Below the pieces are notes generated by a model. The model made no database searches and was not told the origin of the DNA. It worked only from the letters and a program-made list of their open reading frames with translations. Below are positions 38,048 to 47,500 of a stretch of DNA of 64,000 nucleotides, in pieces. Origin of the DNA: Candidatus Kapaibacterium sp. (GTDB lineage Bacteria > Bacteroidota > Ignavibacteria > Kapaibacteriales > UBA4661); NCBI GenBank assembly GCA_025455065.1, contig JALONG010000021.1, positions 91,662-155,661 of the forward strand. The letters are read 5' to 3'. Every line of letters starts with the position of its first letter. Position 1 is the stretch's first letter. The position numbers and the translations under genes are program-made.

Positions 38048-38076
38048 CTACCCCCCCCCCTCACAACATTTCCAAA
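38043..38076 (-). promoter_or_regulatory. Peptide-gene promoter with a C10/G10 homopolymer in its spacer
   Basis: On the minus strand TTTG (38073-38076) and TAGATTTG (38043-38050) match the Bacteroidota promoter boxes, separated by 22 bases. Ten of these are an unbroken G run (C10 on the plus strand, 38051-38060). The usual spacing is about 19-20, so slippage of the tract would change promoter strength. The start would be near 38036, leaving a leader of about 68 bases. Confidence 0.55.
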
Positions 38077-38167
38077 TTTATTTTTCATTTTTCCCCATTT
38101 TTATACGAACTTTGTGTTGCAACACACCCCACAAGTGCATACCCCACTGCAATATAGGACGCAATAC

Positions 38168-38200
38168 AAAAAAAGAGAAGAGGCTTAAAGCCCCTTCTCT
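38168..38200 (-). terminator. Terminator of yraN (repeat copy 2)
   Basis: The same hairpin as at 37565-37596 (stem 38174-38184 with 38190-38200) with seven T residues after it on the minus strand. It lies about 85 bases past the yraN stop. Confidence 0.85.
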
Positions 38201-38284
38201 AGAACGTATTTCCGTGAATATCTGTCATTTTGTTCAGAAAAGCCGCCGTGAATTCACGTGATTTTGAGAAGCAAATCACTTCTC

Positions 38285-38653
38285 TCAAAACGCCCCAACA
38301 AGGTGCGTAATTTCGGGTTCTGCATGAAACAACCGAATTGCAATAACATCAAACCGACATTCCCGATTCGTGATGCGCTGCGTGTACAAATATCCTTCGG
38401 CGACTTTGCGAATAGCGCGTTGTTTGCTGGGCGTGATAGCTTCTTCGGGTGAGCCGTAGAGCGTGGAAGCGCGGGCTTTAACCTCGACAAACACCAGCAC
38501 TTCTCCGTCCTCTGCAATAATGTCAATTTCCCCGACGCGCCCAAAATGGAAATTGCGCTTGACAATTCTCATTCCTTTTCGCTCCAGAAATTCTGCGGCG
38601 ATGTCTTCGGCGCTTGCACCGGAAGCGCGAGTATTGGTGGGCTGTTCAGGCAT
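38285..38653 (-). CDS. yraN: YraN/UPF0102 endonuclease-like protein
   Basis: A 122-aa member of the UPF0102 family, which has the restriction-endonuclease (Holliday-junction-resolvase-like) fold. Family signatures are present: AEDIAAEFLERKG, then RNFHFGRVGEIDIIAED with the E/D pair, then VFVEVKAR with the catalytic-type ExK, and TPSKQRAI. Length is standard. ATG at 38653. The biological role of the family is not settled; often encoded near rnhB or ribosomal genes, but not here. Its terminator is at 38168-38200. Confidence 0.9.
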   Translation of the reverse strand: MPEQPTNTRASGASAEDIAAEFLERKGMRIVKRNFHFGRVGEIDIIAEDGEVLVFVEVKARASTLYGSPEEAITPSKQRAIRKVAEGYLYTQRITNRECRFDVIAIRLFHAEPEITHLVGAF

Positions 38654-38736
38654 AGTGCAAATTTGGGTAATAATTGTGCATTACAATCCAACTTCAGTGG
38701 CACAGACACTTTTACCACCTATTCTAGTGTCAATCC

Positions 38737-41658
38737 TTAACTAAAAATACTCACCGAATTTGTTTTCTTTAATGCCGCATCCAGCGCCTTTTCTGCGTGT
38801 TCCAGCAATTCATCAAGTGATTTTTGCTTACGATACTCCGCTACACCGATGCTCACGGTAACGCTGTATTGCTTGCCTCCGACGCTGAGGCTCGTTGCGG
38901 CAATGTCACGTCGCACCCGCTCTGACCACATTTGCGCGGCTTGTGTATCTTTTTCAATCAAGCAGACCGCAAGCGTTGTTCCGTGATACCGTGCAATAAT
39001 GTCGTAAGGGCGAAGGTTTTGCCGCAAAACCTGCACCAGCGCGTGATTGAGTTCGTCCCACAGTGCGAGATTATTGCTAAAAGCGGCGTATTTGTCGAGA
39101 CTAATAAGCGCAAGCGTCATTGCAAGTTCGACATCTTCAGCCCGCGCAATCTCTTCATTCATGCGCTGTTTCAGCACTGCTGCGCCGACCATCGTGTTTT
39201 CGCTGGCTTCTTGCAGAAGCGCGTGTGTCTGCACATAATCCTGCAACTGCATCTGTTCAAGCGCTGTTCCGGCATATTCGGCAACCGTTTCGATAATTTC
39301 CACATCCTGCTTCGTCAGCCGTGTTTCGCCTTTTTCTTCGATAAACAGCGCACCATAACAGCGCGAAACCGACACAAGCGGCACGGCAGTAAACGCCAGC
39401 ATTTGCGGCTTCGGCTCACGCTGCGTTACGCGCACAAAATTTGCCGCCGGGTTCGCAAAACGGTACGTGCGCCCGTTGGTAACGGATTTCCCAACCAGCG
39501 AATTATCCAAATACACCTCGCCGCCCAAGATTTCACGCGCTGTTGCGTCTTTCGTGTGCAGATTCGACACGTACCACGCCGAGCGGTCTTCGCTGTAAAT
39601 GCACGTTCCCATCGTGGTATAAGGCACAAGCCGCATAAGCGAGCGAATAAGCGCTGTACAGACATCTTCGCTGGTGCGGTCAGGCTTCAACGTGAGTTGG
39701 CGGAACGTATCAATCGCATCAAGTGTTCGTGCGGATTGCAGAAGGTCGTATTTTTCGGTATAACTTTGAATGAGTCCGCCGATAAGTTTGGTGAAATGCC
39801 CCAAAAAGCTGACCGTTGCGTTATCGTAGGCATCATCATCGGTTGAATCCGCCGTTAATACGCCCACAATCGCTTTGTCAAAATACACCGGAACGCCCAC
39901 AAATGAGCGTGTTTGCGAAGGGGAAGCATAATAGGGAACAAGCTGCAACTCCGCGTCACGACTAATTTCCATAAGAATTTCCGGTGCGCCCGTTTCCGTA
40001 ATGTGACTGAAAACATTGTCGCCGACTTCGGTCAAATCTATCGTTTTGCGCATTGCTTCACTTACGTCGGAAATCTTTGCTTCCAACGTGAGTTGTTTGC
40101 GGTCTGCGGCATACCACCAAAACGCCGTCGTGCGAGCGCTCATGGCAGAACGAATTGCCAACAAAATGCGCTGCAAAAGATACTCGAACTCGCGGCGAGG
40201 CTCATTTTTCGCAGCTTCAGGGGTTTCTTCAACAATATCTTCCATCTGCACCGTCAGTTTTTTTCTGCGGTGGCTCACAGCTTCTTCGGAAAGTTCGGTG
40301 GAGGCTTTGTTGGGCTGTTTTGCCCCGGAAGCGCTTGTTTGCTTGGGTGCTTCGTATATTTCACGCTTCAAGGCAGCTTTGGCGGCACGGGTAACTTTGC
40401 CTTGAATATCTTCGTCCGACGTGAGTTCTTGCGGTTCGGAACGTGCGTTGTCAAGTGATTCGGAAGGAGTGTCCGGAAGCGGATTTGCAGTTATTTCTTG
40501 TGTGTTTTGCGCAACGACTTCTTGCGCAACGACTTCTTGCGCAAATTCCAGCGCAACATCCGCAGAAGCACTCTGAGGCTCTGCGTCAAGCGCTTGCGCC
40601 TGCTCTTGTGTGGGAATAGCAGGTGTTATCTCATCATCTTTTTTTTTTGCCTGCGGCTCGCTCGAAACTAGGGTTGTTGGTGCGGGAGTGAGGTTTGGTG
40701 CGGCTTTACCGACAATGCGAAATTCCGTGCCGTCGTCATCGTCAAATTCCGCACCAAGTAAGGTTTCATCAAGTTTCGGCGCATTGAATGTTCCCGGAAG
40801 GATTTCGCCGACGCTCACAGGCGGCGGGGGCGGCGTTACGGGCGCAGGGGCAGGTTTGGGCTGTAACTCGCTTGGGAGCGTGGTTTGCCCGATAGCAATC
40901 GTCGGCATAAAATCGTTCTGCAAAGCGCTTGATTCGTCACTATCGTCAAACACCAGCACTTTTGTTCCCGCAAGGTGAGTTCCCGAAATGTGTGCGCTTG
41001 CATTGGTCGCTGCAACGTCCGATAATGTCTGCTGCACAGCGCTTGGAAGCGTGGGAATAACGGGCGGCGGCTCACTTGGCGTAAATTTTTCCGGTGCGGT
41101 TTTGAGCGTGAGTTCATTCACATCGTCAAAACCTGCGGTGTCGTCGAAATCATCAAAAACCAGCGTTTTGGGTAATGCCGTTGTGATGCTTACAGGAGGC
41201 TTGGGAACGTCTTTTGGAGCGGTTTTCGGGATTGGTTGCGGGGAGGTTTTCGAGGGAGTTTGTTCGGAACGCTGCGCAGAACGTTGTGTAGAACTCGGTT
41301 GTGAGCTGGGAATGTCATCATCAACCGTGCCGAAGGATTCCGCGAAATCATCGAATACAAGGCGCTTTGAGCCTAGTTCCTGCGTCATGGTTGTCTTAAA
41401 ATCCGCAACTTCCGACACAGTTTTTACGGCGGGACGCTGCGCGGAATACTCCTGCAATGCCGATAAATCCTTGATGCGCTGGTTATACAGCACCACAACG
41501 CCGATTGTCCCCAACACCGCCACACAAACACCTATTAAGCGCACGGGCAAATCACCCAAAAACAGCGCAATAGCAAGCCCCAGCACAATAACCAAGAGTG
41601 CCGGAATATCGGTGGGAGCGTTAAAAAGTCGTGAAAAAGATGGTTGCTGGTTGCTCAT
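38737..41658 (-). CDS. Membrane-anchored twin-GAF protein with degenerate GGDEF domain
   Basis: A 973-aa signalling protein. ATG at 41658. Two transmembrane helices (about 17-35 and 38-58) are followed by a long acidic Pro/Ser/Ala-rich region (60-480) containing three copies of a short L-V-F-D-D motif (RLVFDDFAES, TLVFDDFDDT, VLVFDDSDES). Then come GAF 1 (about 490-640), GAF 2 (646-800) and a GGDEF-fold domain (820-973). In the last the GGDEF signature is replaced by YHGTTL near 890, while the SIGVAEY strand survives, so diguanylate cyclase activity is unlikely. It may be a scaffold or GTP/c-di-GMP sensor. It begins 27 bases after the Nudix gene and may be co-transcribed with it. Confidence 0.85.
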   Translation of the reverse strand: MSNQQPSFSRLFNAPTDIPALLVIVLGLAIALFLGDLPVRLIGVCVAVLGTIGVVVLYNQRIKDLSALQEYSAQRPAVKTVSEVADFKTTMTQELGSKRLVFDDFAESFGTVDDDIPSSQPSSTQRSAQRSEQTPSKTSPQPIPKTAPKDVPKPPVSITTALPKTLVFDDFDDTAGFDDVNELTLKTAPEKFTPSEPPPVIPTLPSAVQQTLSDVAATNASAHISGTHLAGTKVLVFDDSDESSALQNDFMPTIAIGQTTLPSELQPKPAPAPVTPPPPPVSVGEILPGTFNAPKLDETLLGAEFDDDDGTEFRIVGKAAPNLTPAPTTLVSSEPQAKKKDDEITPAIPTQEQAQALDAEPQSASADVALEFAQEVVAQEVVAQNTQEITANPLPDTPSESLDNARSEPQELTSDEDIQGKVTRAAKAALKREIYEAPKQTSASGAKQPNKASTELSEEAVSHRRKKLTVQMEDIVEETPEAAKNEPRREFEYLLQRILLAIRSAMSARTTAFWWYAADRKQLTLEAKISDVSEAMRKTIDLTEVGDNVFSHITETGAPEILMEISRDAELQLVPYYASPSQTRSFVGVPVYFDKAIVGVLTADSTDDDAYDNATVSFLGHFTKLIGGLIQSYTEKYDLLQSARTLDAIDTFRQLTLKPDRTSEDVCTALIRSLMRLVPYTTMGTCIYSEDRSAWYVSNLHTKDATAREILGGEVYLDNSLVGKSVTNGRTYRFANPAANFVRVTQREPKPQMLAFTAVPLVSVSRCYGALFIEEKGETRLTKQDVEIIETVAEYAGTALEQMQLQDYVQTHALLQEASENTMVGAAVLKQRMNEEIARAEDVELAMTLALISLDKYAAFSNNLALWDELNHALVQVLRQNLRPYDIIARYHGTTLAVCLIEKDTQAAQMWSERVRRDIAATSLSVGGKQYSVTVSIGVAEYRKQKSLDELLEHAEKALDAALKKTNSVSIFS

Positions 41659-41685
41659 TGTGAATTGCAAAATGAGGGTTATCAA

Positions 41686-42216
41686 TCATTCATTTGCCAA
41701 AAACATCTGCCATGCCGCAAGTGTCATGCCGTCCCAGAGTTCATTCGAGCGAATAAGCGCCGCAAGTTCCGCACGGCTCAGGCGCAAGCGAATAAACTCC
41801 TCCGAATCGTCAGGACGCGCTTCCGGTGCGGGTTGGAGATTCGTCGCCAAAAACACCGAACTGAGTTCATCGGTAACGCCGTTGCAGGGATTAAACACGC
41901 CCAAAAACTTCAACGTACCCGAAAAGCCCGATTCTTCCTGCAATTCGCGCTGTGCCTGCTCCTCCACGCTGAGGTGAGGCAACTGCCCTCCGCCCGGAAA
42001 TTCCAAACTCACACGGCGGTTCAAATAGCGATATTGCTTGGTCAGCAAAAACGTATCGTCGTCAAAACGAGGAACAATCATCACCGAGCCAGGCGTATGG
42101 ACGTAATAGTAGTTTCCATGCGTCCCGTCGGGCTTTTCATATACGTCAAACCCGTACTGCCAGTACGGGTTTGATTCTTTGATGCTATGCGATATTTGCT
42201 TGAGTTCTTTGAGCAT
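41686..42216 (-). CDS. Nudix hydrolase, ADP-ribose pyrophosphatase-like
   Basis: A 176-aa Nudix enzyme. The Nudix box GGGQLPHLSVEEQAQREL continues into QEESGF at about 75-98, with the REL.EE.G metal-binding core. The N-terminal strand region (NPYWQYGFDVYEKPDG, GSVMIVPRFDDDTFLLTKQYR) resembles ADP-ribose or nucleotide-sugar pyrophosphatases of the NudF group. ATG at 42216. It lies between ndk (21 bases upstream) and the GAF protein, all on the minus strand, forming a likely ndk-nudix-GAF transcript. The substrate is not fixed by sequence. Confidence 0.85.
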   Translation of the reverse strand: MLKELKQISHSIKESNPYWQYGFDVYEKPDGTHGNYYYVHTPGSVMIVPRFDDDTFLLTKQYRYLNRRVSLEFPGGGQLPHLSVEEQAQRELQEESGFSGTLKFLGVFNPCNGVTDELSSVFLATNLQPAPEARPDDSEEFIRLRLSRAELAALIRSNELWDGMTLAAWQMFLANE

Positions 42217-42237
42217 TGAGACTCATAAAGTTAAGTA

Positions 42238-42663
42238 TTACCGAGCATTGGCAGCAATTTCCGCTTCGCTGAAGAAAAATGCTGTTTCGATTTTGCCGTT
42301 TTCGGCAGAGTCAGAGCCATGCACAGCGTTTTCGCCTTTAGACGAAGCAAATTTTTTGCGAATCGTGCCTTCGGCTGCTTCTGCGGGGTCGGTCGCGCCG
42401 ATGAGTTTGCGGTAATCCGCTACGGCGTTTTCTTTTTCGAGCGCAATCACAACCGACGGACCGCTGCTCATAAAATCAACAAGTTCCCCGTAAAACGGGC
42501 GTTCTTTGTGAACTTCGTAAAAAGCGCCTGCTTGTTCTTTGGTGATGCGCAGCATTTTTACGCCAAGAATTTTGAAACCCGCTTGTGTCATCATAGCGAG
42601 AATTTCACCGATAACATTTTTGCGAACTGCATCGGGTTTAATCATTGCAAAGGTGCGTTCCAT
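42238..42663 (-). CDS. ndk: Nucleoside diphosphate kinase
   Basis: Transfers phosphate from ATP to nucleoside diphosphates through a phosphohistidine. ATG at 42663 ([13 protein letters not shown]) gives 141 aa, the standard length; an ORF reaches further upstream without cause. Motifs: [10 protein letters not shown] at 4-13, the Kpn-loop region [15 protein letters not shown] at 55-69 and the active-site NAVHGSDS with H115. Highly conserved and certain. Confidence 0.97.
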   Translation of the reverse strand: MERTFAMIKPDAVRKNVIGEILAMMTQAGFKILGVKMLRITKEQAGAFYEVHKERPFYGELVDFMSSGPSVVIALEKENAVADYRKLIGATDPAEAAEGTIRKKFASSKGENAVHGSDSAENGKIETAFFFSEAEIAANAR

Positions 42664-42728
42664 CGTGCCTTTCAAGAATAATGTGGTATTGAGAAGTAGT
42701 GAAAAATGAGGCAACTATTTAGCTCTTC

Positions 42729-42849
42729 GACGCAGATTATTATGATTAAACTGATTGCGCTGATTTTGAGCGGCTTTCGAGATAATTTTCGGATTGTCGT
42801 TTGTATGGAAACAATCATGAAAATCTGTTGAATCATGAAAATCTGCGTC
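42729..42849. repeat. Intergenic inverted repeat, family 3
   Basis: GACGCAGATTATTATGATT at 42729-42747 is mirrored by AATCATGAAAATCTGCGTC at 42831-42849 (17 of 19 match). A direct repeat ATCATGAAAATCTG occurs at 42813-42826 and 42832-42845. It fills the 266-base gap between sucD and ndk, where I see no gene. Confidence 0.7.
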
Positions 42850-42879
42850 AAAATTCTATGACCTAAACAGTTACAAAAT

Positions 42880-42914
42880 GAGGTGTAATCAACTCTCCAA
42901 GCGAATTACACCTC
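42880..42914 (-). terminator. Terminator of sucD
   Basis: A perfect 10-bp stem, GAGGTGTAAT (42880-42889) with ATTACACCTC (42905-42914), is followed on the minus strand by ATTTTG. It lies 15 bases past the sucD stop. The short T-run makes its efficiency uncertain. Confidence 0.65.
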
Positions 42915-42929
42915 AACAACGTCAGAAAC

Positions 42930-44105
42930 TTATTTTTTCTTTGCCGATGCAGCCTTTGGTGCAGCTGCTTTCGGTGCAGGTTTTGCGGCTGCTTTCGGTG
43001 CAGCTACTTTTGGTGCGGCAGTTTTTGTAGCAGCAGCCTTCGGTGCAGCTTTCGCCACAGGAGCTTTCGGAGCAGCAGCTTTAGCGGGAGCAGCTTTTGG
43101 TGTGGCAGTTTTTGCAGGGGCTTTTGCTGCGGGTTTTGCTTCAGCTATTGGAGCAGCCGCTTTTGCAGGGGCTTTCACGGCAATATTAAGTGCTTTTGCG
43201 ACCGTTACACCGATGGTTGCGGGAGATTCCACCACGTGGATTCCTGCTTTACGCATCGCAGCCATTTTCTCTTTTGCTGTACCTTTGCCGCCGGAAATAA
43301 TCGCTCCGGCGTGTCCCATTCGGCGACCCGGAGGCGCTGTTTGACCAGCAATAAAGCCAACAACGGGCTTTTTCACATATTTTTTGATGTACTCCGCAGC
43401 TTCTTCTTCCGCCGAACCGCCGATTTCGCCAATCATCACAATCGCTTTGGTCTGAGGGTCTTCGTTGAAAAGTTTGATTGCGTCAATGAAGCGTGTGCCG
43501 ATAATCGGGTCGCCGCCGATGCCGATTGCGGTTGATTGCGCAATCCCAAGGTCGCTCATTTGCTTGACGGCTTCGTAGGTGAGTGTGCCGGAGCGAGAAA
43601 CCAAGCCAACGCCGCCTTCGTTGCCTGCGGCGGTGAGTTTTGCAGGCGTAAAAATAAAGCCCGGCATAATGCCGATTTTGCACTCGCCCGGGGTGATAAT
43701 GCCGGGGCAGTTCGGTCCGATAAGACGCGCTTTGGAATTTTTCAATGCCGCATGAACCACCGTCATATCACGCACCGGAATACCTTCGGTGATGCAGATG
43801 ATAAGGCTGATGCCGCCTTCGATTGCCTCCAAAATCGCCTCGCCTGCAAGCGACGCAGGAACGAAAATAATCGAAGTGTCGGCTTTTGTTGCCGCAACCG
43901 CATCTTTCACGGTGTTAAACACCGGAACGGGGCGTGTGAACGTGTCTTCGCCTTTGCCGGAATACTTCGTGCCGCCTTTGCCGGGCGTTACACCGCCGAC
44001 AACGTTTGTGCCGTATGCGAGCATTTGCGAGGCGTGGAATGTGCCTTCGTTGCCCGTGATACCTTGCACGAGGACTTTTGTGTTTTTATTGACCAAAACG
44101 CTCAT
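42930..44105 (-). CDS. sucD: Succinyl-CoA synthetase alpha subunit with Ala/Lys/Pro-rich tail
   Basis: The CoA-binding and phosphohistidine subunit of succinyl-CoA synthetase (TCA cycle). ATG at 44105 ([18 protein letters not shown]) gives 391 aa, whereas typical SucD is about 290. Residues 1-295 are a standard Suc[53 protein letters not shown] and the phospho-His region [14 protein letters not shown]. Residues about 296-391 are a low-complexity tail of Ala, Lys and Pro (repeats like [14 protein letters not shown]) ending ASAKKK, similar in composition to histone H1 or bacterial HU tails. sucC is not adjacent. The tail is in frame and unbroken. Confidence 0.95.
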   Translation of the reverse strand: MSVLVNKNTKVLVQGITGNEGTFHASQMLAYGTNVVGGVTPGKGGTKYSGKGEDTFTRPVPVFNTVKDAVAATKADTSIIFVPASLAGEAILEAIEGGISLIICITEGIPVRDMTVVHAALKNSKARLIGPNCPGIITPGECKIGIMPGFIFTPAKLTAAGNEGGVGLVSRSGTLTYEAVKQMSDLGIAQSTAIGIGGDPIIGTRFIDAIKLFNEDPQTKAIVMIGEIGGSAEEEAAEYIKKYVKKPVVGFIAGQTAPPGRRMGHAGAIISGGKGTAKEKMAAMRKAGIHVVESPATIGVTVAKALNIAVKAPAKAAAPIAEAKPAAKAPAKTATPKAAPAKAAAPKAPVAKAAPKAAATKTAAPKVAAPKAAAKPAPKAAAPKAASAKKK

Positions 44106-44308
44106 AGTGCAAAAACTTGAATGTGAAATGAGGAAAAAATTATTGACCGTTGTATGATTGACCAGCCTCAGAAATGAGTATCTGTGCGAATTGTGACATG
44201 AACACACCGGTAGGCATTGCATTAAACACAGACTTGCAAAAATAGGAAATTTTCTCGTGTTGCGAAAAAAGAAACGTGATTTTTCGTATGGTTTGTATTT
44301 ATCGGTAT

Positions 44309-44495
44309 TGTCGGGACTGGGATTTGGGGATTTTTGGGATTTCGGGGATTATTGCGGAGACAAGAATTTCACTCGCTTTCCAAAGTTCACAACATCCAGC
44401 CAATCCCCATAATCCCAGTCCAGACAACATTCAAGCGTTCTACCAACACACCCAATCCCACCAATCCCGATAATCTTAAAATCCCAGTCCAGACA
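44309..44495. repeat. Intergenic repeat cluster, family 4 (GGGACTGGGATTT)
   Basis: TGTCGGGACTGGGATTT at 44309-44325 is inverted, with one change, at 44479-44495 and again as a 16-base copy at 44411-44426. In between lie GGGGATTT/AATCCCC-type strings. It occupies most of the 433-base gap between the divergent sucD and regulator genes. Similar G-rich/C-rich strings are common in environmental Bacteroidota genomes. No gene is visible in it. Confidence 0.75.
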
Positions 44496-44538
44496 AAATT
44501 CTTGCCGTCAAAAAAAATTTCCCTAATTTGTCAAAACC

Positions 44539-47500
44539 ATGACCATTTTTTTGACACAACAACCATCGTTGATTGCCAAGATAATGACACACCCAGTATC
44601 GTTTACCAACGCCCGTTACACGAATCTTCAAACGCTCAATCTTACCGAACACTCCCATTTACTGCGGAGTTTCGACACCGAGCGCAATGAACACGTGCTG
44701 CTGCGCGTTTTCCGCACCAGCAACGAAGCCGAACAATCCTACATTCTCACCGAAGCGGCGGCACTTGCAAAACTTGCATCCCCGCATATTGCAACGCTCT
44801 ACGATGTCAATATTACGGCACACAATGAGCCGTACATTGCCTTTGAAAATCTTCAACACATCCCACTTGATACCGTCCCACACGCGCAGTTTACAACGCC
44901 GCAGTTCATCGTCCAAATGGCAGCCTCGCTTTTGAGCGCTCTGGCTCCGCTTCATGCACAAATGCGAGCGCTCTTGTGCTTGTCACCTGCATCGGTGAGG
45001 CTTGCAGACGAGGAAAGCCCTGTGGCACGCATCGCGCTTGACGAATGGCGACCAATCGCCGGAGGCGAGATTGCACGCAGCATTTACGGCGCACATAACC
45101 AATACGCCGCACCGGAACTTGCTTTGCAGCTCCCACCCGATGCACGAGCCGATTTATACAGCATCGGCATCACGCTCTACGAAGTTATTACCGGACAGTC
45201 ATTTAACGAAATGGTCATGGTAGATTCCGCAGGAATGTTGTCACATTTGGTCTTGAAATCCCTCCGCGACCACGCTCCCGCCTTGCCGGATGCGCTTGTG
45301 CAGTGGATTTATGCGCTTTTGGAACGTGACCGTTCTATGCGATTTTTCTCTGTGCGCGAGGCGTTGGATTATCTCGCAGCACACGGACTGCTTCCAAGCG
45401 AGATTGTAAGCGGCATTGAAGCAAGCCCAGTGAGCATCATTCCCGTAAACGCAATCGGCATGGAAACAGCATTTGCGGCTGTGGTGAACGTCCAATCGCC
45501 CTTTGTCGAAGCACCGGTGCTGGAAATTTCGGGCGAACCCGGACTTGGAAAAACCATGCTCTTGCGCTCATTGCTACAATCGCGGATGCAATCCACAACG
45601 CTCTTGCGACATAAAATCGTCTATGCGGCGGCAAAAAGCACACACGCGCTGCCGGAACAAATCGCTGCAGCACTCGCAAAACAAGAACCGACGCTCTTTT
45701 TGGTGGATGATACCGAACAAATGCCCGAAAATGCCCGCCTCCGTGCAAAAGACCTCTTGGCACAAGAAGACACGCTGCTTGCGGGGATTCGCCTTGTAGC
45801 GACGCACCGCTCCCAACTTCCGCGCTTGGCGACAAAGCCTACAATGCTCACGCTCACACACTTTTCAGCATCATCGGTGCCGCTTTTTTGTACGGAACTC
45901 TTGGGGCGATGCGCCTTCACACCGGAATTTTACCGCAATCTCTACGCCCAAACTAAAGGGCATCCGCTCACCTTGGCGCTTGTTGTGCGGGGAATGGTCA
46001 GAAACGGTGTGGTGAAGCGCCGAAACAGAATTTGGACGCATGAGGATTCCGTTCAAACCGTAGATTTTACGCCACTTTCACCCGGAGCCGCTGCGATTGA
46101 GGAAATACGCAGTTTGCAGACGGATGCTCAAACAATAATGTGCGCTGTGGCAGCAATAGTGAGGGTTACGGAAGATGCAACGGGAACGTCGCCCGAACAA
46201 ACACCGTTCCCCGTGTCGCTGCACCTATTGGCGGAAATGCTGGATACTTCAACACAAAGCGCTCTCCGGCGCTTGCTTCCGCTTATTTTCGACGGGTATG
46301 TGCATTTGCACAATTCCGCAATCGAATGGACACACGAAATTTTCCGCGAAACAGCACAAAACGTTCTGCCAAGCGAGGAATTACAACACTTTGAAGCACT
46401 TGCACAAGGATTGCTCCAACACCGATTTTCTCATACCATTCCGCCAAAAACCGCACCGAATCTCGCACCAAAGGAGCTTGCACCGAAAGAACTTGTACCA
46501 AAACAACGCATTTCAAAAGAACTCACGCCCTCAAGCCCAGAGCAAGATGCTCCGCAACCCAAACCACAGGTAATTCCTCATGCGCAGGGCATGAGCGAAA
46601 CTCCTGCGTTAATGGAAGCACCGACGCAAGCATCGGAAGAAACCACAACACCACAAACGATAGAAGCGCAGACAATACTTCCAGAGAACATGCACCAACA
46701 TCAACCACAAAGCGCTCTACCGCTCTTTTTCGTTGGGACAAGTTCAGCAACGGCACTCTTTCGGAAAAATGTGGAATTAGCAGCGCAGCACGACGTTCCT
46801 TGCCTCATCGAAAGCGTCTATGGAAGCGAGCGCGAGGGCATTGCGGCATACATTCATGCGCACAGTCTTCGGCGCAATCGCCCGTTTCATACCATTTCCT
46901 GCACCGATTTTGATGCGTTAGAATTGGAAGAATATTTGTTCGGCACAGGCACGGCAAAGGGCTTATTTGCTGCTTCGGAAGGCGGTATGATTTTGCTGGA
47001 CGAAATCAGCGCCGTTCCTACAACGCTCCAAACACGGCTTGCCCGCTTCTCGCAAGCACAGCGCAAACATAACAAAGCACTTCCCGCTCCGGCACGGCAA
47101 CCCGCAAACCATGATGTACGCTTGCTTGTAGGCTTCACCATTAGTGGCGGTATTCGTGCCGATGCGGCAATGCGCTCCGGCGTGGTGGCGAATGAACTCT
47201 TTTTCGCGTTTTCGGGGATGCGCGTTGTCGTACCGTCGCTGGCAGAACGCCCGCAGGACGCGCCTTTGCTGGCAGAGGCATATTGCCTTGCGATTGGGGA
47301 AGAATACGGCATTCCGTTTGTACCACGTCAGATTCCAAGCGCTTTTTGGAACAATTTTGCAACAAAATCGTGGATTGCCGACACGACGGAACTTGAGGCA
47401 AATTGCCGTTCGCTCGTGCTACAATTCGACGCAAGCCGCGCCGATGCTTCTTTGCAGAGTTTGTCGGAAGCAATATTTTCATCCGCTTCAATGCCTACGC

